DNA of 64,000 bases from MSPOR6 sp964652195 (GTDB lineage: Bacteria > Poribacteria > WGA-4E > WGA-3G). The notes under the pieces are model-generated. The model made no database searches, was not told where the DNA came from, and saw only the letters and a program-made list of their open reading frames with translations. Positions 17,891-26,395 of the stretch are shown piece after piece (positions within the stretch are counted from its first letter, which is position 1; each line of letters starts with the position of its first letter). The position numbers were made by a program, and so were the translations under genes. Location of the stretch: positions 169,930-233,929 of the forward strand of contig CAZZBB010000057.1 of assembly GCA_964652195.1 (NCBI GenBank). The letters run 5' to 3'.

Positions 17891-18964
17891 TCAATTTGCT
17901 TTTACTTCATCCCATGCTCTACTATATTTCTGGGTGAAGTCACCTAAATCCTTCAACCACTCAAGACTTTGCATTGTTTCTTTGGATGGATAGATATGTT
18001 CATGTTCAAGTAATTTCTTAGGTAAATACTCTTTCGCAGCAGGAACACACGTTCCATACATAGTGAATGAGGATATTTTAGCGTTGATTTCAGGTCGAAG
18101 TAAATAATTGATGAAGTTATGGGCAAGTTCAATATGTGGTGCTGATTTTGGAATACAGACATTGTCAATAAATTGGCTTGAACCTTCTTTTGGTATAACA
18201 TACTTAATGGATGGACGTTTCTCAGCAGCACGGAAGGCATCACCACTCCAGCAATGTGCAATGACTACGTCACCAGAAATCAGGAGTTCTTCTGCCTCGT
18301 TTTTATACTGTTTTACAAGATCTCTCTGTTCGATTAATTTCTCCTTCGCTTGTTGGAGTTGTCCTATATCCTTTGTATTTAGACTATAGCCTAACAATTT
18401 TAATGCTGCACCAGGAGTCTCGCGCGGATCATCAAGCATACTAAATTGATTTTTATTATTTTCATCCCAGAGAACATTCCAACTGTCAACAACTGATGGT
18501 ATAACAGACGAATCGTAGGCAATTCCTGCTGTACCAAAAGTGTAAGGAATGGAATAGTTGTTATTTGGATCGAAATACTTATCAAGATAGAATGGACTGA
18601 TGTTATCAAAATTTGAAATCATTTCACGGTTTAATTTTGTTAATAATTCCAATTGAATCATCTTTGATACCATATAATCTGAAGGCATGATAATATCGTA
18701 TCCTGATGCCCCAGCTTTTAACTTGGCTAATAAATCTTCATTTGTGCCGTAAGTATCAACAATTACTTTTACTCCATATTCCTTTTCAAAACCGGTACGA
18801 ATTTCATCACTGATATATCCTGGCCAAGTGAATATATTCAATTGATTCTGCCGCTCACCACAACCTGTTGGAATAACAGAGATGATTAAAATGTAGAATA
18901 TTAGTAAACAGATATATTTTAAGGATCTTAGATTTCTACTAAAAAAAGCAATTCTTCTAAACAT
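17891..18964 (-). CDS. potD: Polyamine (spermidine/putrescine)-type ABC transporter substrate-binding lipoprotein
   Basis: 357 residues. An N-terminal hydrophobic segment ends in the lipobox-like PTGC (Cys about 34). The mature part begins LNIFTWPGYISDEI, the PotD/PotF family start, followed by YGTNEDLLAKL, GYDIIMPSDYMV, the IPYTFGTAGIAYD hinge, and CWSGDA and GSSQFIDN in the second lobe. It binds a cationic polyamine at the cell surface. No PotA, PotB or PotC gene is adjacent, so it must use a transporter encoded elsewhere or act alone. Confidence 0.9.
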   Translation of the reverse strand: MFRRIAFFSRNLRSLKYICLLIFYILIISVIPTGCGERQNQLNIFTWPGYISDEIRTGFEKEYGVKVIVDTYGTNEDLLAKLKAGASGYDIIMPSDYMVSKMIQLELLTKLNREMISNFDNISPFYLDKYFDPNNNYSIPYTFGTAGIAYDSSVIPSVVDSWNVLWDENNKNQFSMLDDPRETPGAALKLLGYSLNTKDIGQLQQAKEKLIEQRDLVKQYKNEAEELLISGDVVIAHCWSGDAFRAAEKRPSIKYVIPKEGSSQFIDNVCIPKSAPHIELAHNFINYLLRPEINAKISSFTMYGTCVPAAKEYLPKKLLEHEHIYPSKETMQSLEWLKDLGDFTQKYSRAWDEVKAN

Positions 18965-19093
18965 TTACTATTCCTATCAGACTATCTTCAATTCACAGAT
19001 TTTATTGTGTATTGGTATTATATCTTGAATATAAATTCTAAAATTGACATACATTCTAAACTATGCTAACCTAAAATCAAAGGTGGAGAGTGA

Positions 19094-19459
19094 TTATTCG
19101 TCTGCTTTCTCAGTATCAAGACCTTCTGTTTTCCAACCTCGAAATCCACCAGTAAGGACTGAGACATTTTCATAACCCATGTTTCTTAAAGTTTGTGCAG
19201 AAAGGGTTGCCCGAGTACCACCACCGCAATATGTTACAATATGTGCATTCTCATCTGTAGTAATTTCATCAATATCCAGTTCAATATATCCTCGCGGTAA
19301 TGATACAGCATTCGGTAGATGTTCTTCTTCATAATCTGACTCATCTCTAACATCTAACAGTATAACAGAATTGCCAGCTTCAATGAGTTCATCAGGTGTT
19401 ATATCACCTACTATTTCTTTAGCTTCTGCGACAAGTTCTTTAAGTGTTTTTAATGGCAT
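19094..19459 (-). CDS. Rhodanese-domain protein
   Basis: Single rhodanese domain, 121 residues from the ATG at 19459, preceded by GGAGG at the right distance; the longer frame would only add a hydrophobic, non-homologous leader. VILLDVRDESDYEEEHLPNA is the family text, and the active-site loop YCGGGTRA carries the catalytic Cys. The C-terminus has NVSVLTGGFRGWK. It is a sulfur transferase in the cytoplasm, monocistronic here, with its sulfur donor and acceptor unknown. Confidence 0.93.
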   Translation of the reverse strand: MPLKTLKELVAEAKEIVGDITPDELIEAGNSVILLDVRDESDYEEEHLPNAVSLPRGYIELDIDEITTDENAHIVTYCGGGTRATLSAQTLRNMGYENVSVLTGGFRGWKTEGLDTEKADE

Positions 19460-19590
19460 CGTTATCCTCCAAAATACCAATGTGAATGTAATTATCAAAT
19501 GAATTTGTACTTGTTTGTGTATTAATGGTAAATATATCATATAGATATTGAATCGTCAATTGTTAAATGATTAATCAAATAGGAGTAATT

Positions 19591-20034
19591 ATGGACTTAT
19601 TAATGGATTCCTTACAATCTGTTATAGAGAAAGACCGTATCGGTAGTCCTGTATTTATACGGGCAATTCTTAATATTGCTGAGAATGTAGAATCTCTAAT
19701 ACAACCTACATCTGAATTAGTTGCTTTTTCTAATAAGTTATTACCATCAGAAACTTATAGTGTTTATGCTCAGGGTTCTAATGATGACACCCAAGTTACA
19801 GTTATGCTGCATTTTGTGGAAGGGCAGATGGCATTATTAAGTACAAATCGAGTTGATACGCAAACAGATATTGATTTTATGTTAGTAGGAAATAGAGGAG
19901 TGATTTATCACCAAACACCTATTGGAAGAAATTATCTTAGTGGAAAACCACCTGAACTTGGTGAAACTGGATTGCTTACCGATGTTATCACACAATCTCT
20001 TGCTTCAGGAAAACCTATTATGGTGGAGGAATAA
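19591..20034 (+). CDS. Conserved-looking protein of unknown function upstream of Gfo/Idh
   Basis: 147 residues starting MDLLMDSLQSVIEK; AGGAG at 19581-19585 fixes this ATG rather than an upstream one. The protein is soluble, with a helical N-terminal half and a beta-rich second half (YSVYAQG, TQVTVMLHF, DIDFMLVGNRGVIYH). No family is recognised. The stop is two bases before the ATG of the Gfo/Idh gene, whose Shine-Dalgarno lies in its last codons, so the two are co-translated and probably functionally related. Confidence 0.75.
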   Translation: MDLLMDSLQSVIEKDRIGSPVFIRAILNIAENVESLIQPTSELVAFSNKLLPSETYSVYAQGSNDDTQVTVMLHFVEGQMALLSTNRVDTQTDIDFMLVGNRGVIYHQTPIGRNYLSGKPPELGETGLLTDVITQSLASGKPIMVEE

Positions 20035-20036
20035 TT

Positions 20037-21185
20037 ATGGGTAATAATGGTAAATATGGAGTATTATTGCTTGGAGGACATCGTACACATCAAGAAAATT
20101 ACTCAATAAACTTTGAAAACGATTTACGTTGTAAATTGATAGCATTTGCAGATGAACCAGATGCACCCGAAGAACGAATCAGATTGGCACGTTCCCTGGC
20201 AGAGGAGAGGAACTTACCATATATATCTAACCTTGACGATGCTCTATCACGTGAGGATATTCACATTGTAAGCCTATGTGCAGATGTAGAACGTCGTGGA
20301 CGTATCGGTGCAAAATGTGCTAATGCCGGTAAGCATGTTTATCTTGACAAGCCAATGGCACTAAATGGAGAACATGCTCAACAAATTGTACGAGCAGTAG
20401 AAGAAAATAGTGTAATTACACAAATGTTCAGTAATATTCATAGTAACTGGGCGCGTTCAGTTAAGAATGTATTGAATGATGGCATAATAGGTGAACTAAA
20501 AGCAATTCATTGTGATGTGATGTTTGCAAAAGGGCATCCTGGAAGTGCGACTGTTGGCAAAAAACGAAGTCAGTATCCTACACTTAATAGATACAGTTTT
20601 ATGGAAGCAAAACCTGAAATGTTTGATGTAGGTGTTTATGCAGTTTCTATGGTGAATTGGCTAACTCAGAGACGTGCACTGCAAGTATTTTGTGGTACAG
20701 GGAATTATTTTTTTAAGGAGCATCAGAATTGTGATGTAGAAGATTTTGGGGCAATGGTTCTTTCATTAGAAGAAGGGGTTACTGCTACCATTGCTGCTGG
20801 ACGCTATGGATGGCAGAGCCATGCACAAGGAGGTATACGTAAAGTTCACCTTGTAGGTACTGATGCAGCATTGACATTTGATGCTTCAGCAAATAGGTTA
20901 GAAGTATTCGCTGCTGAACAATCTTTTATTCCTCCTGAACCTCATCCGCTTGATCCAATGGGGATGTGGAGTAGTACTCAAGCAGAGATCGGTAGAAGCG
21001 TAAAGAATCAGTGGATAGATGTCGACAGTAGTGATGATGGACAGAGAGAATTCAGAGCTTTTATCGACTGTATTGATAAGGGTGAAGAGAGTGAAATGAA
21101 TGCGGAATTTGCAGCACATTCTGTTGAAATTATTTGTGCAGGGTATAAGTCTGCTGCTTCAGGAAAGTTAATTCAACTTGATTAG
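20037..21185 (+). CDS. Gfo/Idh/MocA family oxidoreductase
   Basis: 382 residues. An N-terminal Rossmann domain precedes the conserved cofactor/catalytic segment GKHVYLDKPMALNGEHA (the EKP-type motif reads DKP, with the lysine retained). The C-terminal alpha/beta domain includes FDVGVYAVSMVNWL and an HPLDPMGMW segment. The family uses NAD(P) to oxidise or reduce sugars, inositols and related compounds. The first strand KYGVLLLGGH differs from the usual GxGxxG. It is co-translated with a small protein of unknown function. Confidence 0.88.
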   Translation: MGNNGKYGVLLLGGHRTHQENYSINFENDLRCKLIAFADEPDAPEERIRLARSLAEERNLPYISNLDDALSREDIHIVSLCADVERRGRIGAKCANAGKHVYLDKPMALNGEHAQQIVRAVEENSVITQMFSNIHSNWARSVKNVLNDGIIGELKAIHCDVMFAKGHPGSATVGKKRSQYPTLNRYSFMEAKPEMFDVGVYAVSMVNWLTQRRALQVFCGTGNYFFKEHQNCDVEDFGAMVLSLEEGVTATIAAGRYGWQSHAQGGIRKVHLVGTDAALTFDASANRLEVFAAEQSFIPPEPHPLDPMGMWSSTQAEIGRSVKNQWIDVDSSDDGQREFRAFIDCIDKGEESEMNAEFAAHSVEIICAGYKSAASGKLIQLD

Positions 21186-21250
21186 ATAATGACTGAGAAA
21201 CCATAATGGATTTGGTGATTAAGAACACATCTATAAATTTTACGATACAT

Positions 21251-23059
21251 TTAACCCTTTATACCTTGGGATTCAAGTTGAGCAATCTGTTGCATCCAAG
21301 ATTCTCGAATTTCAGGAGTATAGTCAACTGGTAAGAGTGATTTACGAGTACAATTCAGGTAGGCTTGTAATGTTTGATATTTTCGAATTGGTCCAATATT
21401 TGGTAAGATTCTATCGGATATTACAGTAACAATTTCTTCTTCAGTTAATTCACTCTTACGAGCTTTTGCTGCTTCCAAATCAGCACGGAGTGATCCAAAA
21501 CTGGCTGCAGAATAACCTTCTGTTAAATCTTGAAACCGTTCAAGTTTCTCTTTTGTTATTTCATGCGAAATCACATTGTTTAGTGTCCATCGTAAGAATT
21601 CTTCACGATCCTCACCCATTGGATCAAGAACTGGAATTACTATATCCCCAACCCGTCCCTCTCTACGTAAATCTGGAGAAAGATTGTATATGCGTGCCGT
21701 CATTAACAACCATGTAATGTTTCCTCGTAGATGAGGATCAGACATCATTGCTTGGATTTTACCTGTAAGTCGACGTTCAGTAGAATGAGTATCTGTACCT
21801 ACTCCACCAAATTGCGTATCTGCCTCATCAACAAAAATGAGAACATTTACAAGTGCCATCAATAGACGACGAAGTCTCTCAAAAATTACATCTGTCTGTC
21901 CAAACCACATACTTCGGATATTTTTGAGTACAAGAACAGGGATATCAAGTTCACCAGCAACACCTTCAAAAATGAAGGTCTTACCACTACCAATAGGACC
22001 ACATACACTAAAGCCAGAGATAGCATCTTTTCCTGTTGAAGTAATTCTCGGAATAAGTTGTGTTCTTAGGTATTCAATTAATTTCTTATTTCCAATAATG
22101 TCCTTAAGACTGTGGTTGGGTTTCTTAAATTCTACAACATCTTCACCTAATTGTGCTTGAATGAAATCAGAAACTTTTTCAATTACTGTATCAGGTTGTA
22201 GTTTATCTCCTGAATAGCACACCGATAGCAAGAGTTGACGTAACGCTTGAATTGATAAACCTGCAGTAAGCATACCAAGCTGGGACTGACTACCCCATAG
22301 GTTTAATACCTTATCTTTAGGTTTCTGAGTTCTATTAAACCACGATATAAAATGCCTTCGATCTTCTTCATCAGGAGAAGGAATTTCAACACTTACTACT
22401 TGAGGTAAACGCATAATTCGAGAGTTTATCAGACTTCTGGATTCAGCAATGAATACTACTGTATCTGAAGATTTCATAAAATCTGAATCTGAAATCCAAT
22501 CTTGAACAATACTGACACGATGTCTATCACCAATGTTTAAACTACGTATCTCTCCTTCAGGTAATAACATATCTGTAGCTTCAATAAGGATAATGAGCTT
22601 TTCAGGTAATAAAGGTTCACCATTCGGTTGTTTTGTACGTGAAATTAAACAAAATTGTCTAAGCAATTCAAGTGCTAATGTTGGACTTCCGATAGCATTA
22701 TTGAGATATTCCTCAAACCTATCATTAGAAAAACTTTCAGGATTTTGAGACTTTAGTTCTGACAATTCTGACAGGTTTCTTTCTGATGATAATGCGGAAG
22801 ATTTTGCCAGATCTGAACCGATCAGTTTACGCCAACTGTGAAAAGCAGTTTTCATAGATTTTCGATCATTGACATTCAAAAATCGTAACGGTCCATTTAG
22901 TTCATATACAATGAGTATAAAACCAGATATATCCCAACTACGAGTTAGGAATGGAACAAGGGGTATATAGTCCTCATGTTTATCTTCATGAATAAAAAAC
23001 AGGTCATGTATATTTCCATGAAGAACAATACTACGGGTTGTACCGGAATTAATGAGCAT
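21251..23059 (-). CDS. AAA+ ATPase of Ycf46/Vps4-like type, partner of PspA
   Basis: 602 residues. The N-terminal part (about 1-300) resembles a degenerate AAA module: no Walker A, but acidic strands such as LIILIEATDMLL and a VVSVEIPSPDEEDR segment. The second module is a classical AAA domain: Walker A GPIGSGKT (about 345), pore-loop-like SMWFGQTD, Walker B LIFVDEAD (about 410), and the arginine-finger region DLRREGRVGDIVIPVLDP, then EGYSAASFGSLRADLEAA. This arrangement matches Ycf46-like proteins. It lies downstream of pspA in the same direction. The ATG at 23059 lacks a good ribosome-binding site; the frame extends about 20 codons upstream to an AGAGGAAAG followed by ATA, so the true start may be non-canonical. 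Confidence 0.82.
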   Translation of the reverse strand: MLINSGTTRSIVLHGNIHDLFFIHEDKHEDYIPLVPFLTRSWDISGFILIVYELNGPLRFLNVNDRKSMKTAFHSWRKLIGSDLAKSSALSSERNLSELSELKSQNPESFSNDRFEEYLNNAIGSPTLALELLRQFCLISRTKQPNGEPLLPEKLIILIEATDMLLPEGEIRSLNIGDRHRVSIVQDWISDSDFMKSSDTVVFIAESRSLINSRIMRLPQVVSVEIPSPDEEDRRHFISWFNRTQKPKDKVLNLWGSQSQLGMLTAGLSIQALRQLLLSVCYSGDKLQPDTVIEKVSDFIQAQLGEDVVEFKKPNHSLKDIIGNKKLIEYLRTQLIPRITSTGKDAISGFSVCGPIGSGKTFIFEGVAGELDIPVLVLKNIRSMWFGQTDVIFERLRRLLMALVNVLIFVDEADTQFGGVGTDTHSTERRLTGKIQAMMSDPHLRGNITWLLMTARIYNLSPDLRREGRVGDIVIPVLDPMGEDREEFLRWTLNNVISHEITKEKLERFQDLTEGYSAASFGSLRADLEAAKARKSELTEEEIVTVISDRILPNIGPIRKYQTLQAYLNCTRKSLLPVDYTPEIRESWMQQIAQLESQGIKG

Positions 23060-23239
23060 TCCAGTTTCAGATCTAAATGTGTATGTAGGATCTTTAACTG
23101 CTATTTTTCTTTCCTCTTACTACATTGAATTGGTTCAAATAGAAACTTTAGTTATTGGAAATTGTAAGAACCAACGTATAAACGGGCATCCATGGTTCCT
23201 CAAAATAAGAGAAATAACATAGTGCCCGTCAAAAATATA

Positions 23240-24079
23240 CTATATTGGGAGTTCGGAATCTGTTTTCTTTTCTTCTGAAGTTTCTGAATCGGTTTCAACG
23301 GGGGCATCAGTCTGCTGAGCACCGAAGATTAATGAATCAAATTCTTGACTTGAGGCTGCTTCTTGAGCAGCATTAAGGAATTCTTCTTCCTCAGATTTTG
23401 AATCAGTTCCAGCAAGTTCCTGTGCAACTTTTGATCGACCTTTTGCTTTTTCTCTAATTTCACGCATTCTTGTCAGTTCAGCAGAAGTGCCATCCATACT
23501 GATACCCGATAACATATCAGCCACCTCTTCCTGTTCTCTGGCAGTAATTAGGTCTGCTACTGCCTCAGATTGTTCGGTCTTGATCTGATCTAAATCACGA
23601 TGGAGTGATGTGATTTGAATTTTGTGCGATTCAATATCCTCTTGTGCTCTTTCAATATCTGCTTCTAATTCATCAATCCGAGCGTTTTTCTCATCCAGAG
23701 TAGAATGAAAATCGTTATAGGCTGCAACACAACGTGTGTATTCTGGATGTTGCTTTATTTCTTCATCAGCTGTTCCAGCATTTTGTAATTCTGTAGCAGT
23801 AGATTTTGCTTTTGCAATTGCACCGGCTTTCTTCTTTTCTAAATCCTCGACCTCATCCGTTAATTTCTTAACAGATGAATTCTTTTGTTCGCAAAGAGCT
23901 ATTAATTGTCCTATTGCCTGCTTATATCGTTGGATATTTCCTTGTTTATCACGAATGATATCTTCATATGCACCCCGAACTGCCTCTGGGTTTTCCATCA
24001 ACTTATCAGCTTGTTCGTGTGCACGTCCAGTAAGTGAATACCAAATTGCTTTAAAAAAACGGGTTATGCCATTTGCCAT
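23240..24079 (-). CDS. pspA: PspA/IM30 (ESCRT-III-like) family protein
   Basis: 279 residues, mostly long coiled coil (about 25-215), a membrane-remodelling protein that polymerises on the inner leaflet. The N-terminal amphipathic helix ITRFFKAIWYSLTGRAHEQ fits membrane binding. RGAYEDIIRDKQGNIQRYKQA, with Lys/Glu-rich helices behind it, is family-like. The C-terminus is an acidic, Ser/Thr-rich tail instead of the usual short helix. CAGGAGGG fixes the ATG. It precedes the AAA+ gene, the arrangement expected of an ESCRT-III/Vps4-like pair; no PspBC or PspF is seen. Confidence 0.87.
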   Translation of the reverse strand: MANGITRFFKAIWYSLTGRAHEQADKLMENPEAVRGAYEDIIRDKQGNIQRYKQAIGQLIALCEQKNSSVKKLTDEVEDLEKKKAGAIAKAKSTATELQNAGTADEEIKQHPEYTRCVAAYNDFHSTLDEKNARIDELEADIERAQEDIESHKIQITSLHRDLDQIKTEQSEAVADLITAREQEEVADMLSGISMDGTSAELTRMREIREKAKGRSKVAQELAGTDSKSEEEEFLNAAQEAASSQEFDSLIFGAQQTDAPVETDSETSEEKKTDSELPI

Positions 24080-24520
24080 TTGTTCCCTCCTGACAGAGTA
24101 TAATCATTTAGATAGATTCATATCTCCTAAATGATAAATACCAATGAAAAGCGTTGTTTAATTTACTAAAATTCATTGGATACTTAAGACATTTCAATAT
24201 TTTAGATCTTGACACCAAAGATAGGTAATAAGGTAGTTCAACGAATCTCACTTCATATAAAGAAGTCTTCAGTTAATTACAATACTAATTCTAATTATTT
24301 GAATAAAATGAATGTTATCTTGTGTTGTAACTACAAAAGCACAGACATACAATATTTATTATTGTATTATCTATATTTATTTGTAAAAATAGATTGCATC
24401 GTATATATTTATTTGTAGATACAGACATCCTTAGTGAATTTATCTATTATTTATTTTCCCATTATAGCACAAGACTTTAAAATAAACAACAGAATAGATA
24501 ACCATGTTACCACACAAATC
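24080..24520. other. AT-rich divergent intergenic region
   Basis: About 440 bp between the divergently transcribed pspA and larA-like genes. No gene is supported; a short frame at 24209-24418 has low-complexity composition and no ribosome-binding site. The pspA Shine-Dalgarno is at 24083-24091. Confidence 0.5.
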
Positions 24521-24549
24521 TTGACATAGGATTAATTATCTTATACAAT
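24521..24549 (+). promoter_or_regulatory. Strong sigma-70 promoter of the larA-like/TRAP operon
   Basis: TTGACA (24521-24526), 17-base spacer, TACAAT (24544-24549). It is 51 bp upstream of the first ATG, so the leader would be about 45 nt. Confidence 0.85.
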
Positions 24550-24600
24550 GAGAATTATTATAGGATTCTGCGTTCACAAGGTTCACATTGGAGAACACCT

Positions 24601-25863
24601 ATGAATAACACAGCAACTGTTCATTCTCAAGCCTGGTATGGTGATGAAGAACTGACATTATCTTTTCCAATAGGTTGGGAAGTAGAAATGTTGGGACCAA
24701 AAGATGCTCCTACACTTTCTGAACAACAAATAGAAAATGCCTTTACACAACCTATTGAATCTCCTGGAATTACTGAATTGGCAAAAGGGAAAAAGAGTGC
24801 TGCCATTGTTGTCGATGACCTGAGTAGACCTACTCCCGCAGCTCAAGTAATTCCACATATTCTTCATGAACTCACATTGGCGGGAATACCAAAATCCGAA
24901 ATACGGTTCGTCATCGGTGGGGGTTCACATCGTCCCTTAATCCAAGAAGAAATGTGTAAGAAAGTAGGTGCAGAAATTGTATCAGAGTATGAAGTATCCT
25001 CACATAACTTCATGAGTGGAGACCTACAAGGCTATGGAATACTTGACAATGGTATGCCGATCTATATAAATAAAGTTGTCGCTGAGTCAGAATTTAAAAT
25101 GTGCTTGGGTGGAATCTATCCCCATGGTGCAGTTGGATTTGGTGGTGGTGCCAAGTTAATTGTTCCCGGTATCTCTGGATTCGATACGATGTTCTATTTT
25201 CACACATTCTCAAATAGTCGAGGACACGCTGTCATTGAAAGAGAGGGATCAGAACTTGACCATCGAGATTACTCCGAAGCCACAGCAGCTGTAATTGGAC
25301 TTGATATAATTGCCAATGTAGTCGTAAATAAAAAACGTGAAATATGTGGTCTATTTGTCGGTGACTATATAAAGGCGCATCGCTCCGCTGCGAAGTTTGC
25401 ATTAGAAACCTACGGCACAGAAATACCTGAAAAATCAAGAGAAGAAACTGACCTTGTAGTACTTAACTGTTATCCCCTTGATAGTGATCCTATCCAAACT
25501 GGAAAAGCCTTATGGGCAGCTGGATATTTTGAAAAAGCATATCGTTTGGCACTTAACCCTGCATGTGATGGAATATGCTATCATGGGTTATTCGATCAAA
25601 TTGATTATGCACGATTCCAGAAACAAAGAGATGAAATTACCCCACCAGAACTTCCTGAACCCAAACTTGGAAATCAAAATCAACTTCATGTATGGTCTGA
25701 GAATTTTCTCGTAGATGATTTCTACAAAAAACATCCAGATGCTCTACTATTTCGTAACTTAGAACAATTGATCAATCTCTTTGCTGAAATACTTCCGTCC
25801 CAAGCAAAAGTTGCTGTTCTACCATCAGCCGGTATTCAAGTATTAGCCAAAGAAAGCAACTAA
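24601..25863 (+). CDS. LarA-like (DUF2088) nickel-pincer racemase family protein
   Basis: 420 residues. The N-terminal domain has the family motif VVDDLSRPTPAAQ and the active-site loop GGGSHRPL. The segment GIYPHGAVGFGGGAKLIVPGI corresponds to the region that holds the cofactor-linked lysine and glycine-rich loop in LarA. LarA racemises lactate using a Ni-pincer nucleotide; related proteins racemise or epimerise other 2-hydroxy acids. It is followed after 7 bp by a TRAP permease, which suggests uptake and racemisation of an organic acid. No larB, larC or larE is in the window. Confidence 0.85.
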   Translation: MNNTATVHSQAWYGDEELTLSFPIGWEVEMLGPKDAPTLSEQQIENAFTQPIESPGITELAKGKKSAAIVVDDLSRPTPAAQVIPHILHELTLAGIPKSEIRFVIGGGSHRPLIQEEMCKKVGAEIVSEYEVSSHNFMSGDLQGYGILDNGMPIYINKVVAESEFKMCLGGIYPHGAVGFGGGAKLIVPGISGFDTMFYFHTFSNSRGHAVIEREGSELDHRDYSEATAAVIGLDIIANVVVNKKREICGLFVGDYIKAHRSAAKFALETYGTEIPEKSREETDLVVLNCYPLDSDPIQTGKALWAAGYFEKAYRLALNPACDGICYHGLFDQIDYARFQKQRDEITPPELPEPKLGNQNQLHVWSENFLVDDFYKKHPDALLFRNLEQLINLFAEILPSQAKVAVLPSAGIQVLAKESN

Positions 25864-25870
25864 CAATCCA

Positions 25871-26395
25871 ATGGAATATGTAAGAAGTATTATAATTCGC
25901 ATAAACACCTTCCTCGGTAAAGTAGAAACAGGAATGTTATGTGCAATTGTAGCAATGATGATTGCACTGGCTGTCCTTGAAATCATCCTACGTTATGTTT
26001 TCAAAATAAGTTTGTTGTGGAAAACGGTGATGCTTGAAAACCTTACACTTTGGCTATGTTTTCTTGGTGCTGCACTTGCCTCTTGTGAGAAACGACACAT
26101 AAGCATAGATGTGTTCAACAGAATACTTTCCAAACACCTACAACGATTTCGAGGTATCATCATTGATGGACTGAGTCTAATAGTTCTCGGCTTTTTAGTC
26201 TATTTCAGTTGTACCTACTTTCTCGAAGAAATAAAGAGTGACGCAAAGTTGATTGGTCCTATCCCACTTTGGTCTGCCAAAGCAATCATCCCATTAGGGT
26301 TTTTGTTAATGGGAATACATCTGATCTTACATCTATTCTTGAATATTACAGGTCAAGAGGATGTTGATAATTTAGCCGTAGGAGAATCGGATTGA
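25871..26395 (+). CDS. dctQ: TRAP transporter small permease (DctQ type)
   Basis: 174 residues with four hydrophobic helices (about 20-42, 55-73, 95-118, 137-157). It has the DctQ features LEIILRYVF, the polar WxxE-like LLWKTVMLENLTLWLCFLG and EKRHISIDVF. It forms the membrane unit with DctM for solute uptake driven by ion gradients. The stop codon TGA overlaps the DctM ATG by one base. The periplasmic binding protein DctP is not in this cluster. Confidence 0.9.
   Translation: MEYVRSIIIRINTFLGKVETGMLCAIVAMMIALAVLEIILRYVFKISLLWKTVMLENLTLWLCFLGAALASCEKRHISIDVFNRILSKHLQRFRGIIIDGLSLIVLGFLVYFSCTYFLEEIKSDAKLIGPIPLWSAKAIIPLGFLLMGIHLILHLFLNITGQEDVDNLAVGESD

Noticed and set aside
19047..19076. TTGACA with a possible -10 on the plus strand, upstream of the rhodanese stop.
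   Set aside because: It points into the antisense of the rhodanese gene and no plus-strand gene follows closely; the -10 is poor.
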